DNA of 64,000 nucleotides from Leguminivora glycinivorella (taxonomy: Eukaryota; Arthropoda; Insecta; Lepidoptera; Tortricidae), in assembly GCF_023078275.1 (NCBI RefSeq), contig NC_062998.1:19233916-19297915 (forward strand), given 5' to 3'. This document shows, piece by piece, positions 44,545-54,610 of the stretch. Numbering within the stretch: the stretch's first letter is position 1; each line of letters opens with the position of its first letter. The position numbers and the translations under genes were made by a program. The notes under the pieces were generated by a model that saw nothing but the letters and a program-made list of their open reading frames with translations, searched no databases and was not told the DNA's origin.

Positions 44545-44995
44545 AATATCTGGGCGATCGAGCTTCGCTCGGTTCTATTATATTATATCACGTCTTTAGA
44601 TAAAAAGAAAACTCTTATAAATAAAATAAAAACAAAAAACAAAACCTTAATTTCTGGCCGGGATTCGATCTGTCTGCGAACATTAGACCAACCTCGTACG
44701 ACTGAACTACGCGGAGCCGCCGCGCGGGTGGCGAAATTAACGACCATATTTTTATGTTTACTAACGCGAAAGAAAAACGCATGAAAACTCGAAAATTCGC
44801 GATTTCCGGGATCTAAGGCTACGCTAGATCGATTATTCACCCCCGAAAACCCCCACATAACAAATTTCAGCGAAATCGTTAGAGCGGTTTCCGAGATCGT
44901 CGGTATAATTATATACATATATAAATAAAGAGGTAAATAAATAATTAAATACAAGAATTGCTCGTTTAAAGGTATAAGATAAAGATACAAGTATA
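44545..44995 (-). mobile_element. Helitron-like unit with tRNA-like segment
   Basis: Read on the minus strand it starts TCTTATACCTTTAAACGAGC and AATTCTTGTATTTAA and ends with the hairpin-like CCGAGCGAAGCTCGATCGCC, a layout I associate with lepidopteran Helitrons. Inside (about 44718 to 44655, minus) GCGTAGTTCAGTCGTACGAG and CAGATCGAATCCCGGCC resemble the A and B boxes of a tRNA, so a tRNA-derived SINE may be nested or captured. The 135-codon open frame here is not a known protein. Confidence 0.45.
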
Positions 44996-45203
44996 AATCT
45001 CGCCTTAATGGTAACCGACAAAATGGGACGTTTTACTAAACACACTCAGAAAATAATGGGTTTGTTATAAAAACGTATGTTCTGTCTAATATTAAACTTC
45101 CCATTAAGACCTAAGATGGAAAATACCCTCAGGAAATACCTTAAAAATTACAAGTCTATTTTGAAGACAGTATTTTTTTTCAGACTGTCAAATGATTGAG
45201 ATA

Positions 45204-46055
45204 ATAGGCTACTTGACTCTTTTTAAAGTCTATCTTATATTATTAATTACTGTCCAATTAACCGAAAAAAATATTACCATATTTTATTACGACTTGAAAA
45301 CCGCAAAAAACATTTTTAAAGTATACTTTCATTTAATCAGGCAAAAACAACATTATAGCCATGTATAAGATTGTCTGCATGACGTCAATCGAATTAAACA
45401 CAAATCTTTCTGACATTACCTAAGTATGAGGCATAAAGTCATCATAAAGTTCATTACGTCAGTGATTGATTTGACATGAAGTTAAGTTAGGTTCGATGAC
45501 GTTGACGTCACTATGTGACTGACAGCGTTTTCGGTGGCCAAAGTTTAAAAATAGTTATTTGTTTTACAAGGGGGCAAAGTACTTGTTTAACCGCACGTGC
45601 CAATATTGATACCCGCGCAAGCGAAAGATTCCAATATTGAACCGCGAGCGTAGTGAGTGGTTCAAAAAGTGGAATCTTGAGCGTTGCGAGGGTTTCAAGG
45701 CACGAAGGTTAAACAAACTTTGCCACCGAGTGAAACACAATATTTTTCACCACACCAACACGAACAAAATACTGACTATAAAACATCAAAGTAAATCAAA
45801 TCCATCGATTTATTCAATATTTATGATTCAAAATCATCATTTATAAGTAAATTCTATCCGCTAGCTTAAGACATCATGTTAAAATTTGTATGAAATTACT
45901 TTGCACTCTTGTGGATCAAATGCAATTTTGCTATCTGTTTTCGAATAGCAAAGTAAGCCTTTACCCGTTAGTGTGGTGAAAAGTATTTTACACATTTTTA
46001 ATCGAAAATTCGTAGTCATCGTTCACTTTTAATACTTACCCAAAATCTATAAATA
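45204..46055 (+). repeat. Repeat family Y, copy 3, interrupted
   Basis: Family Y runs from TAGGCTACTTGAC (45205) to GTGGCCAAAGTTTAAAAATA (45553), then resumes at about 45985 (CACATTTTTAATCGAAAATT, CGTAGTCATCGTTCACTTTT). The interruption is family Z. Its last part is replaced by the next repeat at 46064. Confidence 0.65.
45552..45985 (+). mobile_element. Repeat family Z, copy 1
   Basis: AGTTATTTGTTTTACAAGGG, ACCGCACGTGCCAATATTGA, AACCGCGAGCGTAGTGAGTG and CTGTTTTCGAATAGCAAAGT also occur, reversed, at 51205-51650. The GC palindromic part is a feature of this lepidopteran repeat. Non-coding. Confidence 0.65.
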
Positions 46056-46063
46056 TTGGTTTT

Positions 46064-46981
46064 TAGGGTTCCGTACCTCAAAGAGGAAAAACGGAACCCT
46101 TATAGGATCACTCGTGTGTCTGTCTGTCCCTCTGTTACAGCCGATTTCTCCGAAACTACTGGACCGATTTACTTGAAATTTGGTACACATATGTAAACCT
46201 ATGGCCCAAAGACGGACATGTAATTTAATTAAATGAAATTTAATCATAGGGGTCACTTTTGGGGGGTAAACTTGAAAATTAAAAATCAAAGTTATTAAAA
46301 CTATATTGTGTTATATATCAAATGAAAGAGCATTTTATGAGCATTGGAAATATATTTTTTTTTTATTTTTAATTTTGGTACTTTAGAAGTAATTTAAGAA
46401 AATAGACAAAAAATTACCATTCCCCCCCCCTTATCTCCGAAACTACTTAGCGTAAAATTTTCAAAAAAATACACGAGATAGCCCTCTACCTGTAGATTAC
46501 AGGAAAACCTATTAGAAATCTACAGTCAAGCGTAAGTCGGACTTACGAGAAAAAACTCAAATTAAGATTTTCACTCACTGACGCTGCAAGCAGTACTAAA
46601 CGTCTTAAAATTTTGTAAGCGTGATGGACAGGTAGAAAGAAATTCATTTCTGTCTTTTTCTTTTTAGAAATTGTTCAATTTTTTTTTTCATTTGCCAAAA
46701 CGACTTAAGTTTCTACTAAAAAGGAGGCGCTTAAGACCGTTTGTAAGTGGACTGAGCAAAATTTTGTTCAAATCGGTCCAAAAAAGGTCTCTGTTGACGA
46801 AAACATAGAATTTGTGCCAACGACAGCCCAAATCTGAAGTCCATTTTGCTCTATCTCTTATCGTTTCCGAGATATATACGTAAAGTCTTGAAAGTGCGAA
46901 AAGTTAACTTTGCCATCACAGTCGTTCAGGCGCTCATGAGTTCTTTGCATGGAAAAGTCGAAAACCGACTCGCACTTGACC
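46064..46981 (+). mobile_element. Long copy of the GGGTTCCGTACC...GACTCGCACTTGACC family
   Basis: Starts TTAGGGTTCCGTACCTC and ends CGACTCGCACTTGACC. Contains GGATCACTCGTGTGTCTGTC, TTTGGTACACATATGTAAAC, a C-run with TTATCTCCGAAACTACTTAG and AAATCTACAGTCAAGCGTAA. Fragments of it lie at 1-115, 23560-24010 and 62255-62345. No coding capacity. Confidence 0.65.
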
Positions 46982-47167
46982 AATGTTCATAGAATGTGTT
47001 GTGGTTTTTTACGCGGGTCCGCGACTGACGACGTTCGAATGTTTTGTTCGGAAATGTTTGAGGGTGGTTTCTTTGAAACGTCGCCGGCGGCGGGTGGTTC
47101 GACGGGCGAAGGTCACAGTTGTGACGGGCCAGAGAAACCAGGGCCCGCGCCGCAGAGGACGCGCTGA

Positions 47168-47184
47168 GGGGGGGGGGGGGGGGG
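47168..47184. repeat. Run of 17 G
   Basis: Homopolymer in a GC-rich patch (46983-47260) that also holds CGGCGGCGGGTGG and GGGCCCGCGCCGC. Potential quadruplex and sequencing trouble spot; the overlapping ORFs are composition artefacts. Confidence 0.7.
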
Positions 47185-47253
47185 CGGTGCCTACAGCAGT
47201 TGTAGTTGTATGCATACCTAGCTCACGCACACAGACGCGTCCGCTGGCGCTGC

Positions 47254-47797
47254 CAGGGGCGGCTCACTCCGCTATCCTATCGCCGCGCTACAAGTATAAT
47301 ATCCTGGCGGCCGCGAGCTGTGGCCGCGAGTTCGCAGCCTACTCAGGGGTGGCGCACATTCTCACGGAATGCACGTTCGCATTTTCTATTGTTACTTTAC
47401 GTCGCGAGGTTTTTTAAGCGATGTCCGCGGGTGGAATGGCTAATAATACTTAATTAAATAGACATATTGAATAAAATAAATACCAAAAGATATTCTTATA
47501 CAGATCTACTACTGATTAAGTCCCACGGAAAAGTTCAATAAGGCTTGTGATGTTGGAACCTTGAACAAAAATATATAAATACAGCGTATATACCTAGAAA
47601 GTACTCAAGACTTGAATATAATAATATAACATTTAATGTGAGTATTAATTCGTTTGGATCCATTGGTAACCCTATCACCGGACGCCGCGCACGTGCGGCT
47701 CGTTTCTTTGTAAGAATGTTGTAGGTATTTAAAAAGGCGGCATTTCGGAAACATCAAAGCAGTGGGCCTTCTTTACTTGTGCTATTATATATTCTGT
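47254..47797 (-). mobile_element. Repeat family F, copy 3
   Basis: Begins CAGGGGCGGCTCACTCCGC and ends TATTATATATTCTGT. GGCGCTGC (47246-47253) and GGCGCCGC (47798-47805) flank it, matching at seven of eight positions. Contains a local duplication around GGCGGCCGCGAGC / GTGGCCGCGAG. Confidence 0.75.
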
Positions 47798-47805
47798 GGC
47801 GCCGC

Positions 47806-48255
47806 GCCGGTGTCCACGTGCGCTCTCTGCAGTGTGCGCTGCCGCTGCCACGAAACGTTTACCTACTCCGTGTAATACTGATAAAAGAAAGTATTGACGT
47901 GAATTCACACGTTTCGGAAATGACTGTAGGTATTTTAAATATTTTAGCACAATATGTTTTTTGCCTCTTATTGCCTATTATACAATATATACATACCTAC
48001 TATGGCAACTCTATCACAGCGCAGAATATGCAGAAGCCACATGGTGGTCTGCGACAGAAACTCAATAGACATTTTTAGAGTTTTTAAAATAAGTACCTAA
48101 GTAGGTACGTGAAGTAACATGGTAAATTAAAAAAATATCATTAGATACTTATTGCGAAGGTGTAAACAATTTCCTTCGTTTTGCCACATATGAATAATTA
48201 CCTATCTATATTAAATTCATTAATCCGTATACATTACATTTTTACAGTACGGTAA
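47806..48255. other. Non-coding gap
   Basis: Starts GC-rich (GTGTCCACGTGCGCTCTCTG), then AT-rich. Nothing recognised. Confidence 0.4.
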
Positions 48256-48259
48256 TACT

Positions 48260-49361
48260 CACCCCGTTATTCATAAACGTACACTAAGCATTGAACTACT
48301 ATGTACTACGTACTAGAAATGACAACTCGAACATATTCTGTGCGCCGACCGGCAGCGGCGGCAGCGCGAGGCGCATGCGCGTGAAGCGAACCGTGTCATA
48401 GAGTAAGACTTGACCACCTAGACGCGACACTTTTAGTGTAGACCTTTGTTTTATACTTTGTATGTGAAATACTAAGTAGTTTACTTTTAGCACTATTATA
48501 CATTGTGTTATATTTAATTTCTACTCAGTGAAATAAAAATAAGTAATTGTTTTTTTCATAAATTTTAATTTCCTTTGAATAAAATTAGTTTTGTAAGTTT
48601 CTGTCGCTCAGAATAATAATCGCGCCATTCACCTTGTTTTACCTCCCTTAAACACCGGTTGCATTAAATACTATAATACTATTTCAGTTTTGGTGTCACT
48701 ATTTTTCGTCAATAATGAGAATTATAATTCAGAAATAATTCAAAATCATGCTTATTGTATAATATTATCGACTAAAATTCGTATTAGAACCGTGTAATAT
48801 TCAAAACTATAAATTGAAATAAATATTTTTATATTATATATTGAAAACAGAATATGATCACAATTATTATACCTTATTACCTACATGTCATGTCTGCGCG
48901 ATTCATCTATGATTCCAGTTGTCAAAATGGTGGCCATAGCATCGCGTTTAAGGAGCCCGTCCCTTCATTATAATAATTACTTAAATTAAGTTAGATTAAA
49001 ATAGCTTGTCTACTAACCGATGAAATGTGACACCGTCACTTTTATTAGATTTTCTCGTATGGCTTCAAGAGTATCTTATAGCACAGGAAGGCATTTTTTC
49101 ATTTTATTTGTGTGCAGTCAGAGACAACCTCCTCCCACCACGCGCAGAGACTGACTGAGGCAACATAAGTCCACTGGACTTATGTTCGTGGCGCAAACTT
49201 TTTGTTCGCCGTGTCCTCTCTAGTACATTATACCTCAATGACACTAAGTTATCAAGCCGATAAAGTTCGGTTGTCCCTTTCCGACGTATTGGTGTGATAG
49301 AAAGGGACAAACGAACTTTATCCGCTGGATAACTTTAGTGTACGTTTATGAATAAAGGTGT
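48260..49361. mobile_element. Possible TIR element with TTATTCATAAACGTACACTA ends
   Basis: TTATTCATAAACGTACACTA (48268-48287) and its complement (49335-49354) face each other 1.1 kb apart, next to CACCCCG and AAGGTGTT. The right part (49240-49341) is itself a hairpin: ACACTAAGTTATC...GTTCGGTTGTCCCTTTC against GAAAGGGACAAACGAAC...GGATAACTTTAGTGT. One long element or two half copies are both possible. No ORF. Confidence 0.45.
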
Positions 49362-50590
49362 TAAAATTTATAGCTACGAAATTTTACATAAAACACCTAC
49401 TTTAAAATAAAATAAAAAATGTTGAATTTGGTTAACATTATAAAAGACCTCACGCAAGCTGTGCTAATTAGTTCGCGAATTCGTCGAGAGGTGGCGCTAA
49501 ACACAATTATGCTCATTAGAGAACCTATACTTCTAGCCTAGCCCAGTCTTTAGACTTATGTGAGTAACGTAAAAGTACCTAATAGTTTTGTAGGTACGGA
49601 ACCCTCGGTGGGCGAGTCCGACTCGCACTTGGCCGGTTTTTTATGTAAAATACTACAAAAAGAATCATTTCTTCTGCCAAATTCTATATGATTCTACTTA
49701 GTAGCCTATTCCTACAATCCTAAAAACGATGCGCTGTTTTTCTGACAGTTCCTAGTACCTTTGGCCAGCTCCTGTCTCCATCGTCAGATCAGCTCAATGG
49801 TGCCATAATATTGCATTGTCAATTTGACACCCAGAACCTATGTGAACCTGTATATCCTACCTACCAAGATCAACAACATATTTACTGATCTGCATTTACT
49901 ATTACTACACTTCCATAGTAGGTAATTAGCTACAAAATGTACGGATTTACGGAACAGTATTTTTTTTGCGATATCGGGGATGGTCCCATATCTATGTGCA
50001 GTTGTTAACTATTACGAAACAAGCGTTACTTTTCACCAAAGCTCAGATAAAGCAACGGCCATATCTGCAGGACGAGGCAGGGCAGGCGGTGGTTGCCTTG
50101 CCAGTATGCCAGCAGAGCGAGGCAGGCAGGCCGCGAGGCGGTGTGGCCGGGGAGGCGCCGTCACGACACGGCAAAGCACTCAGCACCGCGAGGCTTAAAA
50201 TAAACTCGGAGCCGAGCACCCGCAAGCCGCTCGCCACTCTTAAATCCTATTAAAGGATATCCTATTCATAGACATTTCACGTCTCTCGATGCACTTCGAT
50301 TTGCATTAGAGCAATGTCAAAGTCCTTAGTACCTATATTCCTATTTTGAATTAGCCAGATTTATTGTAAACAAAGCTGTGGCCGGTGCTGTAAAAAAAAT
50401 GCACCATTGCAGTTTATTAGAAATCTAAATTTACATATTCCATTACACAAATAATGACTCTGTTTAAACGAAAATAAATTTCAACAAAACCTTTTGGTAT
50501 ATTTATTGAAATTAGAAAGCCGTTTTTGTCGGATAGTTTATTTATTGCACTGGTATCACTGTGGAAATGTACCTGGGCGACCATTACCAA
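49362..50590. other. Non-coding gap with repeat ends
   Basis: Terminal GACTCGCACTTG-family fragment at 49590-49645; fragment of the 20900-type repeat at 49763-49840. A GC-rich patch at 50070-50190 (GCCAGCAGAGCGAGGCAGGC) is open in several frames and is not treated as a gene. Confidence 0.4.
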
Positions 50591-50595
50591 GTAGC

Positions 50596-50965
50596 GGGCC
50601 GCTAAACATTATTTTTCAGTAACTTTCGACACTATGTGGTAGTGAATTTTAATGGCTAATTAAAACCGTCTTCAAATACGATGGTACATAATAAGGTGGT
50701 TATAAATTTAATTATTGGTTTTGTAAGTATCAGAATATCGTCAATTTTGGACCGATATTTTTTTTACCTGCATGTCATGGGATCATAACATAATAATAAC
50801 AGTCATCGTGTTCGATCGATTCACGATTTTAAATGTGTAATAGAGTGATCGTTAATAATGTTTTTCTGTCGGCCCTTACTTTAAGAACCCCTGACTTGAG
50901 CTGCTCGTGTAACTTTGACAGTGACAGCAGTTTGTTTACGTTTATTCCGTTCAATTCGTAATGGG
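50596..50965 (+). repeat. Repeat family V, copy 1
   Basis: CATAATAAGGTGGTTATAAA, GTGTAATAGAGTGATCGTTA, GTCGGCCCTTACTTTAAG and GACAGTGACAGCAGTTTGTT, TTATTCCGTTCAATTCG match copy 2 at 56596-56977 in the same orientation over about 370 bp. No inverted ends seen. Confidence 0.7.
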
Positions 50966-51204
50966 AATTATATGTGAATTACTTATCATCAAGCAGAAAA
51001 TCAGATAGAGCAATATCGGTGTGTACCTACATAATATGTAATCTTTAGGATAATATTTTGTAAGTAACTAAGCGACTTGCCCCAACTAAGCATAGAAAAG
51101 TGGGTACCTATAGTAAGTTATCCTTAAAACATAGACTTATTTACTTAAGTCTCAGACGATTTTGTAGACCTATTAAAGACACCTACGCAATTCCACCATA
51201 CATT

Positions 51205-51650
51205 AAGTATTTTTCGCCACACCAACTGGTAAAGGCTTACTTTGCTATTCGAAAACAGATAGCAAAACAAAATTGCATTTTATCCACAAGAGTGCAAAGT
51301 AATTTCATACAAATTTTAACTTGATATCTTGAGCTGGCTGGTAGAATTTACCTACAAATGATGATTTTGAATCATAAATATTGAATAAATTCATAGATTT
51401 TATTTAGTTTCATGTTTTATAGTATCTATTTTGTTCGTGTTGGTGTGGTGAAAATTTTGTGTTTCACTCGGTGGCAAAGTTTATTTAACCTTCGTGCCTT
51501 GAAACCCTCGCAACGCTCTAGATTCCACTTTTTGAGCCACTCGCTACGCTCGCGGTTCAATATTGGAATCTTTCGCTTTCTCGGGTATCAATATTGGCAC
51601 GTGCGGTTAAACAACAACTTAACCCCCTTGTAAAACAAATAACTATTGTT
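51205..51650 (-). mobile_element. Repeat family Z, copy 2
   Basis: Reverse complement of 45552-45985, e.g. GCCACTCGCTACGCTCGCGG and CCCCCTTGTAAAACAAATAA. Confidence 0.65.
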
Positions 51651-51659
51651 ACGTCTCAA

Positions 51660-52025
51660 ACGGCTTGGGCACCGTTTTCGATTAAAGGGCTTAACCAGTG
51701 TGTTTTTTTTCCGACTTGATAATTAATTGATAAATGTAAGAATAAACTACGCTTGACAATGGTATCCACAAGCTAATAGCAGTTCTTCCGATAATTTATT
51801 GTAATAACGACCATATATGTAGTGTAATCTCTACTAGTACGTATCCTGCATTTTCGTCACATCAAGTTAGGATTAACAGTGGCAACATGGTGCCAAGCTG
51901 TTTAGGCTTAAGGAATCTAAAACAAAGAGTGTATGAGACTCTAATCTTCTAGTTTAACGTAGGTAACTAAATATGTACCTACAACTCGTATTCCAGTATC
52001 CTACATTGTTGCTTTGAGTTTGAAA
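51660..52025. other. Non-coding gap
   Basis: Nothing recognised. Confidence 0.4.
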
Positions 52026-52029
52026 AAAT

Positions 52030-52325
52030 TAAAAAACCGGACAAGAGCGTGTCGGGCCACACTCAGTGTAGGGTTCCGTAGTTTCCCGTATTTTTTTTCA
52101 ATAACTGTTCAACCAACCTTCTTGTTCAAAGGTTAGAGAGGGGGGACACATTTTTTTTAACTTTTGGAGCGATTATTTCCGATAATATTAACAATATCAA
52201 AAAATGATTTCCGTAAATATCCATTAATTTTTAAATACTTACCTATCCAACAATATATCATACGTTAGGGTTGAAATGATAAAAAAAATCACTTCCCACT
52301 TGTAGTAAGTGGGGTACCCTAATAT
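52030..52325 (+). repeat. Family G, truncated copy
   Basis: ACCGGACAAGAGCGTGTCGG, GTGTAGGGTTCCGTAG, GGAGCGATTATTTCCGATAA and ATCCAACAATATATCATACG correspond to 22931-23290; the right half is missing, replaced by family X. Confidence 0.65.
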
Positions 52326-52510
52326 AGTACATTACGTAAGTGCGAAAAAAGGAAGTTTCTAAACGAGTGGCGATAAATTAATTTCCTTTTCGTAAGTGTA
52401 TCGTACGACGTTTTTCAGTAGGTACAGATGGCTCCGAAGTTTTGACCTGACATATAAATATATATTTGACCGCACTAGTCCGAGAATGGTTCATTATATT
52501 ATGTCAGGAC
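52325..52510 (+). repeat. Repeat family X, copy 2 (decayed)
   Basis: AGTACATTACGTAAGTGCGA, ACGAGTGGCGATAAATTAAT and GTATCGTACGACGTTTTTCA match copies at 20085 and 58325. The middle is deleted. Confidence 0.6.
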
Positions 52511-52554
52511 ATACACTTGCATGTGCACTTGACCGACGAAACGATGACCACCGG

Positions 52555-52787
52555 CAGAGTATAATAAAGAGTACTATCGTACAGTATGGCCACTCCCGCT
52601 CCCCGTTGAAAGTGCAGCCCACCCCCTCTCGATTACCTCACAGTTACCGCCTGTCAAAAACGCGAACAGTCGACCTGTCATATCTCACTCACACAAGCAT
52701 GGTACGCGTTCACCTACACGAGCTTAGAATGTGTGTTAGGAACGCGCCTCTTTCATATATTTGATCGCCAGTGTCCGAGGTGTGCCA
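52555..52787 (-). repeat. Repeat family W, copy 2
   Basis: Reverse complement of 5766-5993 (AGAGTACTATCGTACAGTAT; TTGATCGCCAGTGTCCGAGG). Confidence 0.65.
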
Positions 52788-52789
52788 CC

Positions 52790-53820
52790 GGTCTGACCTA
52801 GCCGGTAGCCGGTACTTAACCTGCCTGCTAAGCGGATGGTCCTACTATCATACTATTATAAATAAGTATCATTATCTTAGTACTAAGACTCAGTCAATCT
52901 GTGACAGAATGAGATAAAAATATCTTTATTTAATAATATTTAACTCACCGTGGTATAGGTATTCGCGTAGTTCACTGTTCGTGCTCACCAGTCTTGTTAC
53001 CACCGCTCCCGCGATTCTATGCAGGGTACGTAGCTAAATCCCAAAGATTCACGATAATATCATCTTCTATCTCCATCGCTCTTCTTTATTGGCGCGACAG
53101 GGCCAGGCTGCGTTTCCATCTATGATCGGCCTCTAGGCGTCAACAATTGTCATTCATTTCAGCTAGGGCGGCAGTTCCTCGTCTGCAATCTTCGTCCTGG
53201 AGAAAGCGCATGACAAATTCGGAAAACAATATTTCAATGTACTCTTCAATCATTCCATAATAAAATTCATACTATGCACGGATGCATGGCTGCAGCATAC
53301 GATGGGTTAAAGCTTAAAATCCTCATAAAAATATTATCATAATAATAAAATTATCATGAAGAAGATAGGTATAATAGTCTCTATTCTAATCAAACACATT
53401 GACATACCACGACATATAAGCATGAGATTTTTTTAAATAGATATTTATGTCTTGGATATTAGCTCTTTTAGCCAAGTTATTCATTGTCCGGCTGACTTTA
53501 TTTAAGGGTATTATAAGGACCAAATAAGGACACACTCACAAATGTTCGCCAAATAACCTATTATTTGTGGATACTGTAGATTTCTTGTGGATCAACTGTG
53601 GATGCAGCATTACAACAAAAACTTTGTATAAATAACAACAGTAGGGCCGCACCCGCCCAAGCGCCCAATTCATAGACATACTAGAAACGAAAATACAGAC
53701 AGAAGGTTTTAAGCCTAAAATACTGTTTACTCTCGTGAAGCATACCAATTACCATGTACCGAAAGAGACAGATATACAGCTATATCGCAAAATTATACTA
53801 CTCGATCTTAAATCAGTAAG
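52790..53820. other. Non-coding gap
   Basis: A short piece at about 53070-53115 (CTATCTCCATCGCTCTTC, TTGGCGCGACAGGGCCAG) resembles the core of MITE family S but lacks its ends. Otherwise nothing. Confidence 0.35.
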
Positions 53821-53822
53821 TA

Positions 53823-53938
53823 ACAGTCACCGGCGTACCTTGTCACATTAAAATCTTGTTTGAAATGTCATACGAAGTTGTCAAATGATTAAAAGCGACA
53901 AGGTACAGAAATCATAACTTATTTTTGCCGGTGACTGT
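53823..53938. mobile_element. MITE with ACAGTCACCGGC ends
   Basis: ACAGTCACCGGC (53823-53834) and GCCGGTGACTGT (53927-53938) are inverted ends; TACCTTGTC and GACAAGGTA form inner arms. Confidence 0.65.
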
Positions 53939-53946
53939 ACCAGCCT

Positions 53947-54035
53947 CTTTAGCACAACTTGCCTTGTCGCGCGCGAGTCCATACAGCGCGAATTCAAGTA
54001 TGGACTCGCGCGCGACAAGGCAAGTTGTGCTAAAG
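53947..54035. repeat. Perfect hairpin, 37-bp arms
   Basis: CTTTAGCACAACTTGCCTTG...GAGTCCATA (53947-53983) is the exact complement of 53999-54035 with a 15-nt loop. It lies 570 bp upstream of the candidate first exon. Could be a MITE or a small-RNA hairpin precursor. Confidence 0.85.
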
Positions 54036-54147
54036 GGTCAGGGTTCCACTTGTTCTCTTAAAAAACTCAATATTTTTTAATTTATAATATATGTTTACTA
54101 ACCTGCTGGCTATCAGTCATATACTGTCGGGATCGTAATGAAGAAGT

Positions 54148-54390
54148 GGTGACATGATGACGCCAAATACCTGCCATCTATAACTACATCAGTCCATGTC
54201 CCAACCTAAATAAATGCTAAGTTTCCGAACAAATAGGTGGCTAAAGAGAATGTATAAGTAAACCAAAGGTGGTGCCATGATGACGCCACATACCCGCCAT
54301 CTACGTATTTGTACAGTCTATGCCCCAACCCACATACATGTTAAGTTTCCGAATAAATAGGTGGTTAAAGAATATTTACCAATAAACCCT
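54148..54390 (+). repeat. 123-bp tandem duplication upstream of the gene
   Basis: ATGATGACGCCAAATACCTG...AAGTTTCCGAACAAATAGGT at 54148 and ATGATGACGCCACATACCCG...AAGTTTCCGAATAAATAGGT at 54271; two diverged units. Confidence 0.8.
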
Positions 54391-54603
54391 GGCATACAAG
54401 TTCGAGGCATGTGTCATTCTAAAAAAGCTTAATGTCAAAATCAGTTGTCAATGCATTTTGTTGTAGTAAATAATTACGATGTTTACATTAGATTTATATA
54501 TTCTATGAAACATTTTGGATCAGTTTTAGTTTTTCGTACCTATTGTTTATTGCTTTCGTTTCTAACTATTCGTTAACGAGTATATGTTTACGATAAGTTG
54601 AAT

Positions 54604-54610
54604 ATGGCAG
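54604..54610 (+). CDS. Possible first coding exon (ATGGCAG) of the QRICH2-like gene
   Basis: Exon 2 begins with two bases completing a codon, so an upstream exon must supply one base. ATG GCA G followed by GTGGGT at 54611 fits that phase exactly and would give M-A-A-S-V-L-T-D-I-R. The context GAATATGG is acceptable for initiation. An upstream ATG (54586) opens a six-codon uORF ending in TGA at 54601. Seven coding bases are easily matched by chance, so this is a candidate only; initiation at the in-frame ATG inside exon 2 (56396) is the alternative. Confidence 0.35.

Noticed and set aside
44583..44990. 135-codon minus-strand frame
   Set aside because: It lies entirely in a Helitron/SINE-like dispersed repeat and has low-complexity hydrophobic stretches from AT-rich DNA.
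46983..47417. A 144-codon plus-strand frame and overlapping frames on both strands
   Set aside because: It runs through a GC-rich patch, a run of 17 G and then the body of repeat family F; openness in several frames reflects composition.
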